From NCBI GenBank assembly GCA_016838945.1, contig JADLKP010000029.1:1-15998 (forward strand): a stretch of DNA of 15,998 bases. The letters run 5' to 3'. Source of the DNA: Methanobrevibacter sp. (GTDB taxonomy: Archaea > Methanobacteriota > Methanobacteria > Methanobacteriales > Methanobacteriaceae). The translations under genes and the position numbers were made by a program. Shown in pieces: positions 6,516 to 13,429 of the stretch (positions are counted from its first letter, which is position 1; each line of letters starts with the position of its first letter). The notes beneath the pieces were generated by a model. The model was not told the origin of the DNA, made no database searches, and saw only the letters and a program-made list of their open reading frames with translations.

Positions 6516-6596
6516 ATATTTGAGGGAATCCCCAAAGATTTTAGCATATTCTATTTTAACAAGTAAAATATGAATTGCTTAAATTCTAAATTTTAA

Positions 6597-7286
6597 TTAT
6601 TCACTTTGAGCTGCTTTTAATTGAGCTTTTGCTAAAGCTTCTGCTTCGTTTTTCTCGATAGTAGATCTAATCATCTTCATTCTTACGAAGTTTTCCCTTT
6701 CCATCTCTTCAAGTTTCATATTGATTGACTTGATTGTAGCTTGGAATCTAGGAATCATGATATGCTCAAGAGAGTTTACTCTACGTTTTGTAGCTTCAAT
6801 CTCATCAACTAAAAGATAAATGGTCTTTTCGATTTCTCCTAATTCAATGATGTATTTCAAAGCAGTTTCGAATTTTTTAGCTGCTTCATCCAATTGAATG
6901 GATGTGTCTGAAAAACCGTATCCTCTATCAACTATAGTTCTTGATTCCATTTCCATATCTGCGATAGGTACGGAAACTCCCATAATACTCCTTGAAGAAA
7001 TATCCACTTTAACAGATTCTTTAACAGATAAAGCTGCTTTTTGAACAGCTAAGTCACCCATTGTAATTTGAGCTTCAGTAAGTGCTTCGTATGCTTCGGA
7101 TAAATTGGTTTCCGCATTTTCCCTTGCACCTTTAACTCTATCCAAGATATCGAAGAACTCTTTAATTAAAGCGTCCCTTTTTTGCTTTAACAAACTGTGA
7201 CCCTTAACTGCAAGTTTTTCTCTATCTTTAAGAGCTAATAACTCCATACGTGTTGGGTTAATACCATCTAGTATTTCTTCTGCCAT
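6597..7286 (-). CDS. atpD: A-type ATP synthase subunit D (AhaD)
   Basis: This 229-residue protein is subunit D of the A1Ao ATP synthase, the central rotor shaft that turns inside the A3B3 head. The family start is clear: NPTRMELLALKDREKLAVKGHSLLKQKRDALIKEFFDI (about 10-47). The middle holds VDISSRSIMGVSVPIADMEM (about 94-113). A second long helix ends the protein, with RRVNSLEHIMIPRFQATIKSINMKLEEMERENFVRMKMI (about 167-205), so the two terminal helices form the antiparallel coiled coil. Length is near normal for the family. GAGGA lies 6 nt before the ATG; another ATG at 7290 is out of frame. It is the last gene of the operon, separated from B by an unusual 92-bp gap, and is followed by structured RNA and a terminator. 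Confidence 0.97.
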   Translation of the reverse strand: MAEEILDGINPTRMELLALKDREKLAVKGHSLLKQKRDALIKEFFDILDRVKGARENAETNLSEAYEALTEAQITMGDLAVQKAALSVKESVKVDISSRSIMGVSVPIADMEMESRTIVDRGYGFSDTSIQLDEAAKKFETALKYIIELGEIEKTIYLLVDEIEATKRRVNSLEHIMIPRFQATIKSINMKLEEMERENFVRMKMIRSTIEKNEAEALAKAQLKAAQSE

Positions 7287-7378
7287 ACATAATCCTCTAT
7301 TAAGATAATATTCCTAATAAAACTTAAATTCATGACGAATTTAATAAAATATTAATTTTAAATCCAAATATATTAGAC

Positions 7379-8764
7379 TTATTCTGGGTAATATTTTGCA
7401 ATAAATTCGTCTTTTACTCTTTTAAGTTCTGTCTTAGGTAATATGGTTAATAATTTCCAACCAAGATCTAAAGTTTCAACAATGCTTCTGTCTTCATCTT
7501 TAGCTTGAGTAATAAACTCATCTTCGAAAGCTTGAGCAAATGCTAAGAAGCTTTGGTCTCTTTCAGTAAGAGCATCTTCCCCTACTACTGCAACTAAGTC
7601 TCTTAAGTTACGTCCTTCTGCATAAGCGGAATAAAGTTGGTCAGATACACCACTGTGGTCATCACGGGTCTTTTCGTCACCGATACCACCACTCATCAAA
7701 CGAGATAAGGATGGAAGTACGTCTACAGGCGGATAAATACCTTTCCTGTGGATATCCCTACTGAGTACGATTTGTCCTTCAGTAATATATCCTGTTAAGT
7801 CAGGAATTGGGTGAGTAATATCGTCTTGAGGCATAACTAAGATAGGCATCTGAGTAATTGAACCTTCTTTACCTGCAATACGTCCTGCACGTTCGTAAAT
7901 ACCAGCTAAGTCAGTGTACATGTAACCAGGGTAACCTCTACGACCAGGTACTTCGTCCCTAGCTGCGGAAATTTCCCTTAATGCTTCACAGTAGTTGGAT
8001 AAGTCAGTAAGAATAACCAATACGTGCATACCAAGTTCGAATGCCATGTATTCAGCAGTTGTCAATGCCATTTTAGGAGTAAGAATCCTTTCAATAGCAG
8101 GGTCGTCTGCTAAGTTCATGAATACAGTTACTTTTTCTAATGCACCAGTTCTTTCAAAGTCTCTCATAAAGAAGTTTGCTTCTTCGTGAGTGATACCCAT
8201 AGCAGCAAAGATTACTGCGAACTCGTCATCAGAACCTACTACTTTAGCTTGTCTTGCAATTTGAGCAGCTAAATCGTTGTGTGGTAAACCAGATCCTGAA
8301 AAGATAGGTAATTTTTGACCTCTTACCAAAGTGTTCATTCCATCAATAGTGGAAATACCAGTTTGGATAAACTCTGCAGGGAATTCTCTTGATGCAGGGT
8401 TCATTGGGTTACCGTTAATATCTAATTCTTTATCTGGGATGATTTCTGGACCACCGTCAATAGGTTTACCAGTACCGTCGAAGATACGGCCCATCATATC
8501 TCTTGAAACACCGATTTTAGCAGTTTCACCAGTAAATCTTACTTTGGTGTTAAGGGTGTTTAAGTCAGTAGTACCTTCGAATACTTGAACAACAGCAACA
8601 TCATCTTTTACTTCTAATACTTGTCCTCTTCTGTGTTCTCCGGTAGGAGCTTCAATTTCTACGATTTCGTTATAAGCTACACCTTCAACACCTTCTACTA
8701 CCATTAAAGGACCAGAAACTTCAGAAACTGTTGTATATTCTCTTGTTTTAATATCAGCATTCAT
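7379..8764 (-). CDS. atpB: A-type ATP synthase subunit B (AhaB)
   Basis: This 461-residue protein is the non-catalytic subunit B that alternates with A in the A3B3 head. The beta-barrel domain (about 1-80) is followed by the nucleotide-binding fold. The P-loop position holds PIFSGSGLPHND (153-164), the degenerate form without GKT that defines B. ISAARDEVPGRRGYPGYMYTDLA and TQMPILVMPQDDITHPIPDLTGYITEGQI are conserved family segments, and the C-terminal helical domain ends KTELKRVKDEFIAKYYPE. The ATG starts 2 nt after the stop of A. GAGGT in the last codons of A serves as the ribosome-binding site, so A and B are translationally linked, which fits their equal stoichiometry. Confidence 0.98.
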   Translation of the reverse strand: MNADIKTREYTTVSEVSGPLMVVEGVEGVAYNEIVEIEAPTGEHRRGQVLEVKDDVAVVQVFEGTTDLNTLNTKVRFTGETAKIGVSRDMMGRIFDGTGKPIDGGPEIIPDKELDINGNPMNPASREFPAEFIQTGISTIDGMNTLVRGQKLPIFSGSGLPHNDLAAQIARQAKVVGSDDEFAVIFAAMGITHEEANFFMRDFERTGALEKVTVFMNLADDPAIERILTPKMALTTAEYMAFELGMHVLVILTDLSNYCEALREISAARDEVPGRRGYPGYMYTDLAGIYERAGRIAGKEGSITQMPILVMPQDDITHPIPDLTGYITEGQIVLSRDIHRKGIYPPVDVLPSLSRLMSGGIGDEKTRDDHSGVSDQLYSAYAEGRNLRDLVAVVGEDALTERDQSFLAFAQAFEDEFITQAKDEDRSIVETLDLGWKLLTILPKTELKRVKDEFIAKYYPE

Positions 8765-8766
8765 TT

Positions 8767-10521
8767 TTATACCTCAGCACATTGTGTTACAACTTTTTCT
8801 TGAATTTCTTTTACTCTTGCTTCAAATTCATCTTCTGGGATGTATTTCATTCTAGCAATGTCCTCTTTAACAGTTAAAGCTGCAATTTCTTTTACATCTG
8901 CACCACGTTCTACAGCTGCACTTGCTGCTTCGTGGAATTTAAGAATAGTTGCTAACATAGCTGCTTGTTTAATTGGAGAACAGTATGTGTCTACATCGTC
9001 GTATGCGTTTTGTTGCAAGAAGTCTTCTCTTAACATACGGGTGGTTTCCAATACAACTTGTTCAGAGTCTGGCAATGCATCAGGACCTACTAATTGTACG
9101 ATTTCTTCAAGTTCTGATTCTTTTTGTAAGAGAACCATAGCTTGATCCCTGTTTGCTCTCCATTCGTCTGAAGCGTTTTCTTGCCACCAGTTGGTAATAC
9201 TTTCTACGTATAAAGAGTAACTTTGTAACCAGTTAATGGAAGGGAAGTGACGTTTATCTGCAAGAGATGCATCTAATGCCCAAAATACTTTACAAATACG
9301 TAAGGTGTTCTGAGTAACTGGTTCGGATAAGTCCCCACCAGGAGGTGATACTGCACCCACTACAGTAACGGAAGATTCTTTAGGATCTTGACCAAGAGTG
9401 ATTACTCTTCCAGCTCTTTCGTAGAACTGTGCAAGTCTGGATGCTAAGTATGCTGGGTAACCTTCTTCCCCAGGCATTTCTTCTAATCTTCCTGAAATCT
9501 CCCTCATAGCTTCTGCCCATCTGGAAGTTGAGTCTGCCATGAGCGCTACGTCGTAACCTTGGTCACGGAAGTATTCTGCAATAGTAATACCAGTATATAC
9601 ACATGCTTCACGAGCTGCTACTGGCATGTTAGAAGTGTTTGCAATAAGAACAGTCCTATCCATAATTGGATTTCCAGTTTTAGGGTCAGTAAGGAATGGG
9701 AACTCGGTAAGTACTTCAGTCATTTCGTTTCCACGTTCTCCACATCCAATATATACCACAATATCTGCATCTGCCCATTTAGCTAATTGTTGTTGGGTAA
9801 CAGTTTTACCTGAACCAAAAGGACCAGGAATAGCTGCTGCTCCTCCTTTAGCTAAACAGAAGAAAGTGTCTTGTGCTCTTTGACCAGTAATAAGTGGAAT
9901 ATCTGGGTCCAATTTTTCTTTGTATGGACGACCTTTACGTACAGGCCATTTTTGTAACATTTGGATTTCCTTAATTACATCATCAGTTTCTACTTCTGCA
10001 ATAGTTTCAAGTACTGTGTATTCTGCTTTAGCAGCAATAGATTTGATTGTACCTTCAATCATTGGTGGAACCATAATTTTTTGTAATACTGCAGATGTTT
10101 CTTGCACTTGTCCAAGCACATCTCCACCAACAACTTTGTCCCCTACTTTAGCGATAGGTTCGAAAGTCCATTTTTTCTCTTTGTCAATAGAGTCTACATC
10201 AATACCCCTAGCAATGTAATCACCAGAAATACCTTTGATGACTTCTAAAGGTCTTTGAATTCCATCAAAAATGGAACCCATTACACCAGGTCCAAGTTCT
10301 ACAGATAATGGACCTCCAGTACTTTCTACTTTTTCACCAGGTTTTACCCCAGCAGTTTCTTCATAAACCTGAATGGTAGCGGTGTCGCCTTCAAGCTCAA
10401 TAATCTCACCGATAAGCTTAGCTTCACCTACTCTTACCACTTCATACATTTGAGTTCCTCTCATCCCATCTGCGACGATAACAGGACCTGCAATTTTAAT
10501 AATATTTCCTTCATTAATCAT
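8767..10521 (-). CDS. atpA: A-type ATP synthase catalytic subunit A (AhaA)
   Basis: This 584-residue protein is the catalytic subunit that makes or hydrolyses ATP in the A1 head on the cytosolic side. Domains are the beta-barrel (about 1-75), the A-specific non-homologous bulge (about 110-190, WTFEPIAKVGDKVVGGDVLG), the nucleotide-binding domain and the C-terminal helical domain. The Walker A loop GPFGSGKT is at 233-240 and is of the A-type SG form. GCGERGNEMTE (259-269) carries the catalytic glutamate region, and SSRWAEAMREISGRLEEMPGEEGYPAYL is the conserved helix-loop. Length is normal and no intein interrupts the P-loop. The start ATG overlaps the stop of F as ATGA, so translation is coupled. 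Confidence 0.98.
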   Translation of the reverse strand: MINEGNIIKIAGPVIVADGMRGTQMYEVVRVGEAKLIGEIIELEGDTATIQVYEETAGVKPGEKVESTGGPLSVELGPGVMGSIFDGIQRPLEVIKGISGDYIARGIDVDSIDKEKKWTFEPIAKVGDKVVGGDVLGQVQETSAVLQKIMVPPMIEGTIKSIAAKAEYTVLETIAEVETDDVIKEIQMLQKWPVRKGRPYKEKLDPDIPLITGQRAQDTFFCLAKGGAAAIPGPFGSGKTVTQQQLAKWADADIVVYIGCGERGNEMTEVLTEFPFLTDPKTGNPIMDRTVLIANTSNMPVAAREACVYTGITIAEYFRDQGYDVALMADSTSRWAEAMREISGRLEEMPGEEGYPAYLASRLAQFYERAGRVITLGQDPKESSVTVVGAVSPPGGDLSEPVTQNTLRICKVFWALDASLADKRHFPSINWLQSYSLYVESITNWWQENASDEWRANRDQAMVLLQKESELEEIVQLVGPDALPDSEQVVLETTRMLREDFLQQNAYDDVDTYCSPIKQAAMLATILKFHEAASAAVERGADVKEIAALTVKEDIARMKYIPEDEFEARVKEIQEKVVTQCAEV

Positions 10522-10835
10522 TTAACCATCTCTACCCCGATAACTCTCTTAATAAGAGCTGCCATTTGATCAGCACCGCCTTCAGATGAACCAGATTTAT
10601 CTGGTATCTCAATAACCATTGGTAACACATCAGAACCAAGACGTTTATTAATATGTTCTCTTATGTTATCAGCTATCTTTTGTGTAATTATAATAATTGA
10701 AATTTCATCGTTCAATAACTCATCAAGAGCGTTTTTAGCTTCTTCATCATTATTTACAATAATACCTTTTTTAACTCCACCAAGTTTAAAACCAGTGACA
10801 GTATCGATATCTCCGATAATAGCGACATCACTCAT
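10518..10835 (-). CDS. atpF: A-type ATP synthase subunit F (AhaF)
   Basis: This 105-residue protein is subunit F of the central stalk, which binds D and helps couple rotation to catalysis. The N-terminal Rossmann-like fold is clear: VAIIGDIDTVTGFKLGGVKKGIIVNNDEEAK, then the SIIIITQKIADNIREHINKR strand-helix. A flexible SGSSEGGADQMAALIKRVIGVEM tail ends it, as in other archaeal F subunits. It overlaps C (upstream) and A (downstream) by 4 nt each through ATGA. GGGAGATG precedes the start by 7 nt. Confidence 0.96.
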   Translation of the reverse strand: MSDVAIIGDIDTVTGFKLGGVKKGIIVNNDEEAKNALDELLNDEISIIIITQKIADNIREHINKRLGSDVLPMVIEIPDKSGSSEGGADQMAALIKRVIGVEMVK

Positions 10836-11986
10836 ACTAACATCTCCCTAATTTTAGATATTGGGAAGTCTTCTTCTCTTTTAGCTCTTGCAATGACTTT
10901 CAAGTTTCTGACTTCAACCTCTTTTTGAGACAAGAATCCTATTATAGGTCCAATGCCTAATGGTTTTTTCATGGAATAGGATTTTGCAGAGTTGACTAAA
11001 AACTTATCTAAAGCCTTTTCAAAGAGAGCCACAGATCCAGTCTCATTGTATTCAGGAAGCACATCAGTAAGCACATCAGAGTATTTGGTTCCTTCTAAAG
11101 AGGAAATGACTCCAGTTACATCTTCCGCTTCCATAAGATCTTTAAGCTTCCATTCTCTTAATTGGTATCCACTATCAATCATGTATGGACTGATAGCATC
11201 ATAATCTAATCCATCAACTTTTGCTCTTAATATTAATTTAATATTAGCTACATCAACTTGATTTCCAACATATGAATAGAGTATTTGTTTGTTTTCATCA
11301 GATGGTGTTTCTGAGGAAGCAAGCAATTTGCTTAAATAATATTTATCTAAAGCAGATTCTAAAGGAAGAACCATACCTGTTTTTTCATATTCAGGAAGCA
11401 CCTCTTCTAATATAGGTGCATATTCGGTTCCATCTAATCCTGCAATAACATCAGTTACAGTATCTACATCTGATAAACGTTGTAAATCATCATATAAAGA
11501 ACCTGTAGGAACTAAAAGCTCTTCAGTAGCTTCTTTGCTTAATCCTGCTTCTTTAGCAGTTAATAAGCTTTTAATATTAGTAATGTCAGATTTTTTAGCC
11601 ATTACCTTAAATGAAGTTTGCACTTCTTTAGGAGCCATTCTTGAAACTAAATCGTAAGTTTCACCAAGTTGAATATCTAATGCCTTATCAAGTGTGTAAT
11701 TATCCAAGTATTCAGCATAGTCAGGAGATCCTCTGAGATAATTGGAAATTTCATCAATGTTGTTTGCTTCAACAAGTTCAGAAATTTGTTTTTCATCAAA
11801 TAATCTTCCTTTTCTTGCTCTTACTCTTGCATTAGGATGAAGATATGGATAAATGTCTAATATTGGACGAGTTGCAACGATTACAACAATTGCACCAATA
11901 ACTACAAATGCTAAAAGAACGATTGCTAAAAATGCCTCATTAGAAAGTCCTAAGGAACTTATTATTGTAGCAATTCCATCAGCCAT
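10832..11986 (-). CDS. atpC: A-type ATP synthase subunit C (AhaC) with N-terminal membrane helix
   Basis: This 384-residue protein is subunit C, homologous to V-ATPase subunit d, the funnel that couples the central shaft to the K ring. Related helical units are visible; residues about 176-217 (TVTDVIAGLDGTEYAPILEE...ESALDKYYL) closely match about 289-330 (DVTGVISSLEGTKYSDVLTD...EKALDKFLV). IGFLSQKEVEVRNLKVIARAK (349-369) is the conserved C-terminal motif. Unusually, residues 19-39 are an uninterrupted hydrophobic segment, FLAIVLLAFVVIGAIVVIVAT, followed by RPILDIYPYLHPNARVRARKGR. This predicts one transmembrane helix with the protein body in the cytosol. The start is supported by AGGAGAGATG. 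It overlaps F by ATGA and follows E by 12 bp. Confidence 0.95.
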   Translation of the reverse strand: MADGIATIISSLGLSNEAFLAIVLLAFVVIGAIVVIVATRPILDIYPYLHPNARVRARKGRLFDEKQISELVEANNIDEISNYLRGSPDYAEYLDNYTLDKALDIQLGETYDLVSRMAPKEVQTSFKVMAKKSDITNIKSLLTAKEAGLSKEATEELLVPTGSLYDDLQRLSDVDTVTDVIAGLDGTEYAPILEEVLPEYEKTGMVLPLESALDKYYLSKLLASSETPSDENKQILYSYVGNQVDVANIKLILRAKVDGLDYDAISPYMIDSGYQLREWKLKDLMEAEDVTGVISSLEGTKYSDVLTDVLPEYNETGSVALFEKALDKFLVNSAKSYSMKKPLGIGPIIGFLSQKEVEVRNLKVIARAKREEDFPISKIREMLV

Positions 11987-11998
11987 AATTCATCTCTC

Positions 11999-12679
11999 CT
12001 AATTAAATAAAGTTTTTGCAACTTCTGAACGTAATGATTTCTTAAATCTTAACATTCTGGATTCAATAGTGTTATTAACTTGAATTTCACCATTTCTAGT
12101 TCTTAATATAGCTCCACCAATAGTATCGATAGGTTCACCGATTTCTAGAGTAGTTTCAACATCAGTTTCCATGGAAACTTCTGTAGCGATTGCACCAAGA
12201 TCAGAAGGTTTTTCACGTTTGATTAAAGATTTGATTAAACCTAGAATGGTTTCTAATTTATCTTGAACCTTAGGAATATCATCTGCTTTTAATAAAACGA
12301 TTAAATCTCCGCCTCCGATCTCTACAGCTGCTTCTTTAATCATTTCAACTAAAGCGTCAACATATTCAGGGTCATTGGTATTTGCCATATTTGTCAAATC
12401 TTCAGTAGCTTTAGTGAAAGCTTCTTCGATTACATCTTCTTTTGCCCCTAATTCTGCCCTACGAGCATTCATTTTAGCTTCAGAAATAATTTGTTGATAT
12501 CTCATGTCTGCTTGCTTTGCTGCATCATCTGAGATTTTAACTTTAGTGGCTTCAGCCCTCTTTTCACCGTCAGCTAAAATAGCTTCGACTTTCGCTTGAG
12601 CTTCGCCAATATTTGCATCCACTTTTGCTTGAGCTTCAGACATTATGTTAGAGACAATTTTGTCTGCTCCAGAGCTCAT
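11999..12679 (-). CDS. atpE: A-type ATP synthase subunit E (AhaE)
   Basis: This 226-residue protein is subunit E, which pairs with H to form the peripheral stalks holding the A3B3 head against rotation. The N-terminal half (about 1-110) is a charged Ala/Glu/Lys coiled coil (SEAQAKVDANIGEAQAKVEAILADGEKRAE). The C-terminal half is globular with VEIGGGDLIVLLKADD and TIGGAILRTRNGEIQVNNTIESRM, the family signature. It is slightly longer than many archaeal E subunits. AAGGAGGTCA, a nearly ideal SD, lies 7 nt before the ATG and begins right after the stop codon of K. The gene ends in TAG; no sign of readthrough was seen. Confidence 0.96.
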   Translation of the reverse strand: MSSGADKIVSNIMSEAQAKVDANIGEAQAKVEAILADGEKRAEATKVKISDDAAKQADMRYQQIISEAKMNARRAELGAKEDVIEEAFTKATEDLTNMANTNDPEYVDALVEMIKEAAVEIGGGDLIVLLKADDIPKVQDKLETILGLIKSLIKREKPSDLGAIATEVSMETDVETTLEIGEPIDTIGGAILRTRNGEIQVNNTIESRMLRFKKSLRSEVAKTLFN

Positions 12680-12692
12680 ACAACTGACCTCC

Positions 12693-13178
12693 TTAACCTA
12701 ATATTCCACCGAATACCATAAGTAAGATAGCAATCAAGAAACCGTAAATAGCTTGAGTTTCTGGTAATGCAGAGAAAATAATACCTCTTGCAAACATGTC
12801 GTTATCTTCTACGATAGCGCCAACAGAGGAAGCTGCTGCCATACCTTGTCCCATACCGGAACCTAAACCTGCAAATCCAATAGATGCACCCACACCTATA
12901 GCCACAATACCTGCAGTATCAGATAATCCTGATCCTTGACCTAATAATCCTGAGAATACAAGTAATAAAATAGCAATCAAGAATCCATAAATAGCCTGAG
13001 TTTCTGGTAATGCAGAGAAAATAATACCCCTTGCAAACATGTCGTTATCTTCTGCTACAGCTCCAACAGATCCAGCTGCTGCCATACCTTGTCCTAAACC
13101 GGAACCTAAACCAGCAAAACCAATTGCTACACCAGCACCTATGGCTGCTAAAGCAGTACCTAAAGCAATATCTACCAT
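12693..13178 (-). CDS. atpK: A-type ATP synthase proteolipid subunit K (AhaK), two fused hairpins
   Basis: This 161-residue proteolipid forms the rotor ring that carries ions across the membrane. It is a tandem duplication of an 81-residue hairpin, so four membrane helices. Each half has GFAGLGSG(L/M)GQGMAAA in the inner helix and SALPETQAIYGFLIAILL in the outer helix. The ion-binding carboxylate is kept in both halves (E59, E140), with T60/Q61 and T141/Q142 beside it and Q30/Q111 in the inner helices. This Q...ETQ set is the sodium-type ligand pattern. Thus every hairpin should bind an ion, unlike the eukaryotic V-type duplication. GGAG lies 9 nt before the ATG. A 251-bp gap upstream suggests separate expression control, while E follows after 13 bp. 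Confidence 0.97.
   Translation of the reverse strand: MVDIALGTALAAIGAGVAIGFAGLGSGLGQGMAAAGSVGAVAEDNDMFARGIIFSALPETQAIYGFLIAILLLVFSGLLGQGSGLSDTAGIVAIGVGASIGFAGLGSGMGQGMAAASSVGAIVEDNDMFARGIIFSALPETQAIYGFLIAILLMVFGGILG
12730..13052. repeat. Intragenic duplication in the K gene, 243-bp period
   Basis: The stretch 12730-12809 recurs at 12973-13052 with four differences in 80 bases by eye. This codes for the second helix of each hairpin. The two protein halves share a run of 29 identical residues. The near-identity includes synonymous positions. Confidence 0.9.
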
Positions 13179-13429
13179 ATAATATATCTCCTTAAATTAA
13201 TTTGTTATAATAAATCCTCAAAACATTTACTATATTTTGAAATAGAACGTAAAGTTCTTGTTAAAAGAACATCATTTTATAAGAATTGTCTTATTTGACA
13301 AGTTATAAGCATAAAGTTCTTAATTTTTCAAATTATGAATTTTTCATAATTTTTTCTTAAATATGAAATCACATTTCCAATAATTTCATTTTAAGTATTG
13401 AATTATAAAACTATAAATTTAAATTTTGA
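13179..13429 (-). promoter_or_regulatory. Leader region of subunit K (I-K gap)
   Basis: This 251-bp gap inside the operon is much longer than its neighbours. On the minus strand it has two TATA-like sequences: CTTATAAAATG (about 13272-13282) and AAAATATAG (about 13230-13238). The second would give a leader of about 27-30 nt. A perfect 9-bp hairpin AATTATGAA / TTCATAATT lies at 13331-13351. AAGTTCTT occurs twice on the plus strand (13252-13259, 13314-13321), the first flanked by the inverted half-sites AGAAC (13244) and AAGAAC (13265). Together these suggest an internal promoter or a processing site that raises K output. No T-tract marks a full stop after I. Confidence 0.5.

Larger units (their letters stand above)
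6182..6596. other. Convergent AT-rich spacer between the YgjV gene and the ATP synthase operon
   Basis: No gene is called in these 415 bases. On the plus strand, T-rich runs (T5 and T6 at 6190-6204) and a degenerate T-rich repeat (6220-6270) probably end the YgjV transcript. On the minus strand, the 3' end of the ATP synthase operon carries three inverted repeats between 6493 and 6579 and a T7 tract at 6477-6483. A 34-codon Lys/Ile-rich frame at 6388-6492 has no SD and is treated as chance. Confidence 0.7.

Noticed and set aside
8840..9145. Open frame of 101 codons on the plus strand inside subunit A
   Set aside because: It is the antisense of a highly conserved coding region, with no SD and low-complexity Ser/Ala/Thr-rich translation. 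The same applies to the other open frames antisense to the ATP synthase, recombinase and dnaG genes.
8767..10521. Intein in the catalytic A subunit, as found in some archaea
   Set aside because: The P-loop and all other conserved blocks are continuous and the length is normal at 584 residues.
11999..12001. TAG stop of subunit E (also H) as possible pyrrolysine readthrough
   Set aside because: The protein ends at its normal family length and readthrough would run at once into the SD of C; no pyrrolysine genes are visible.
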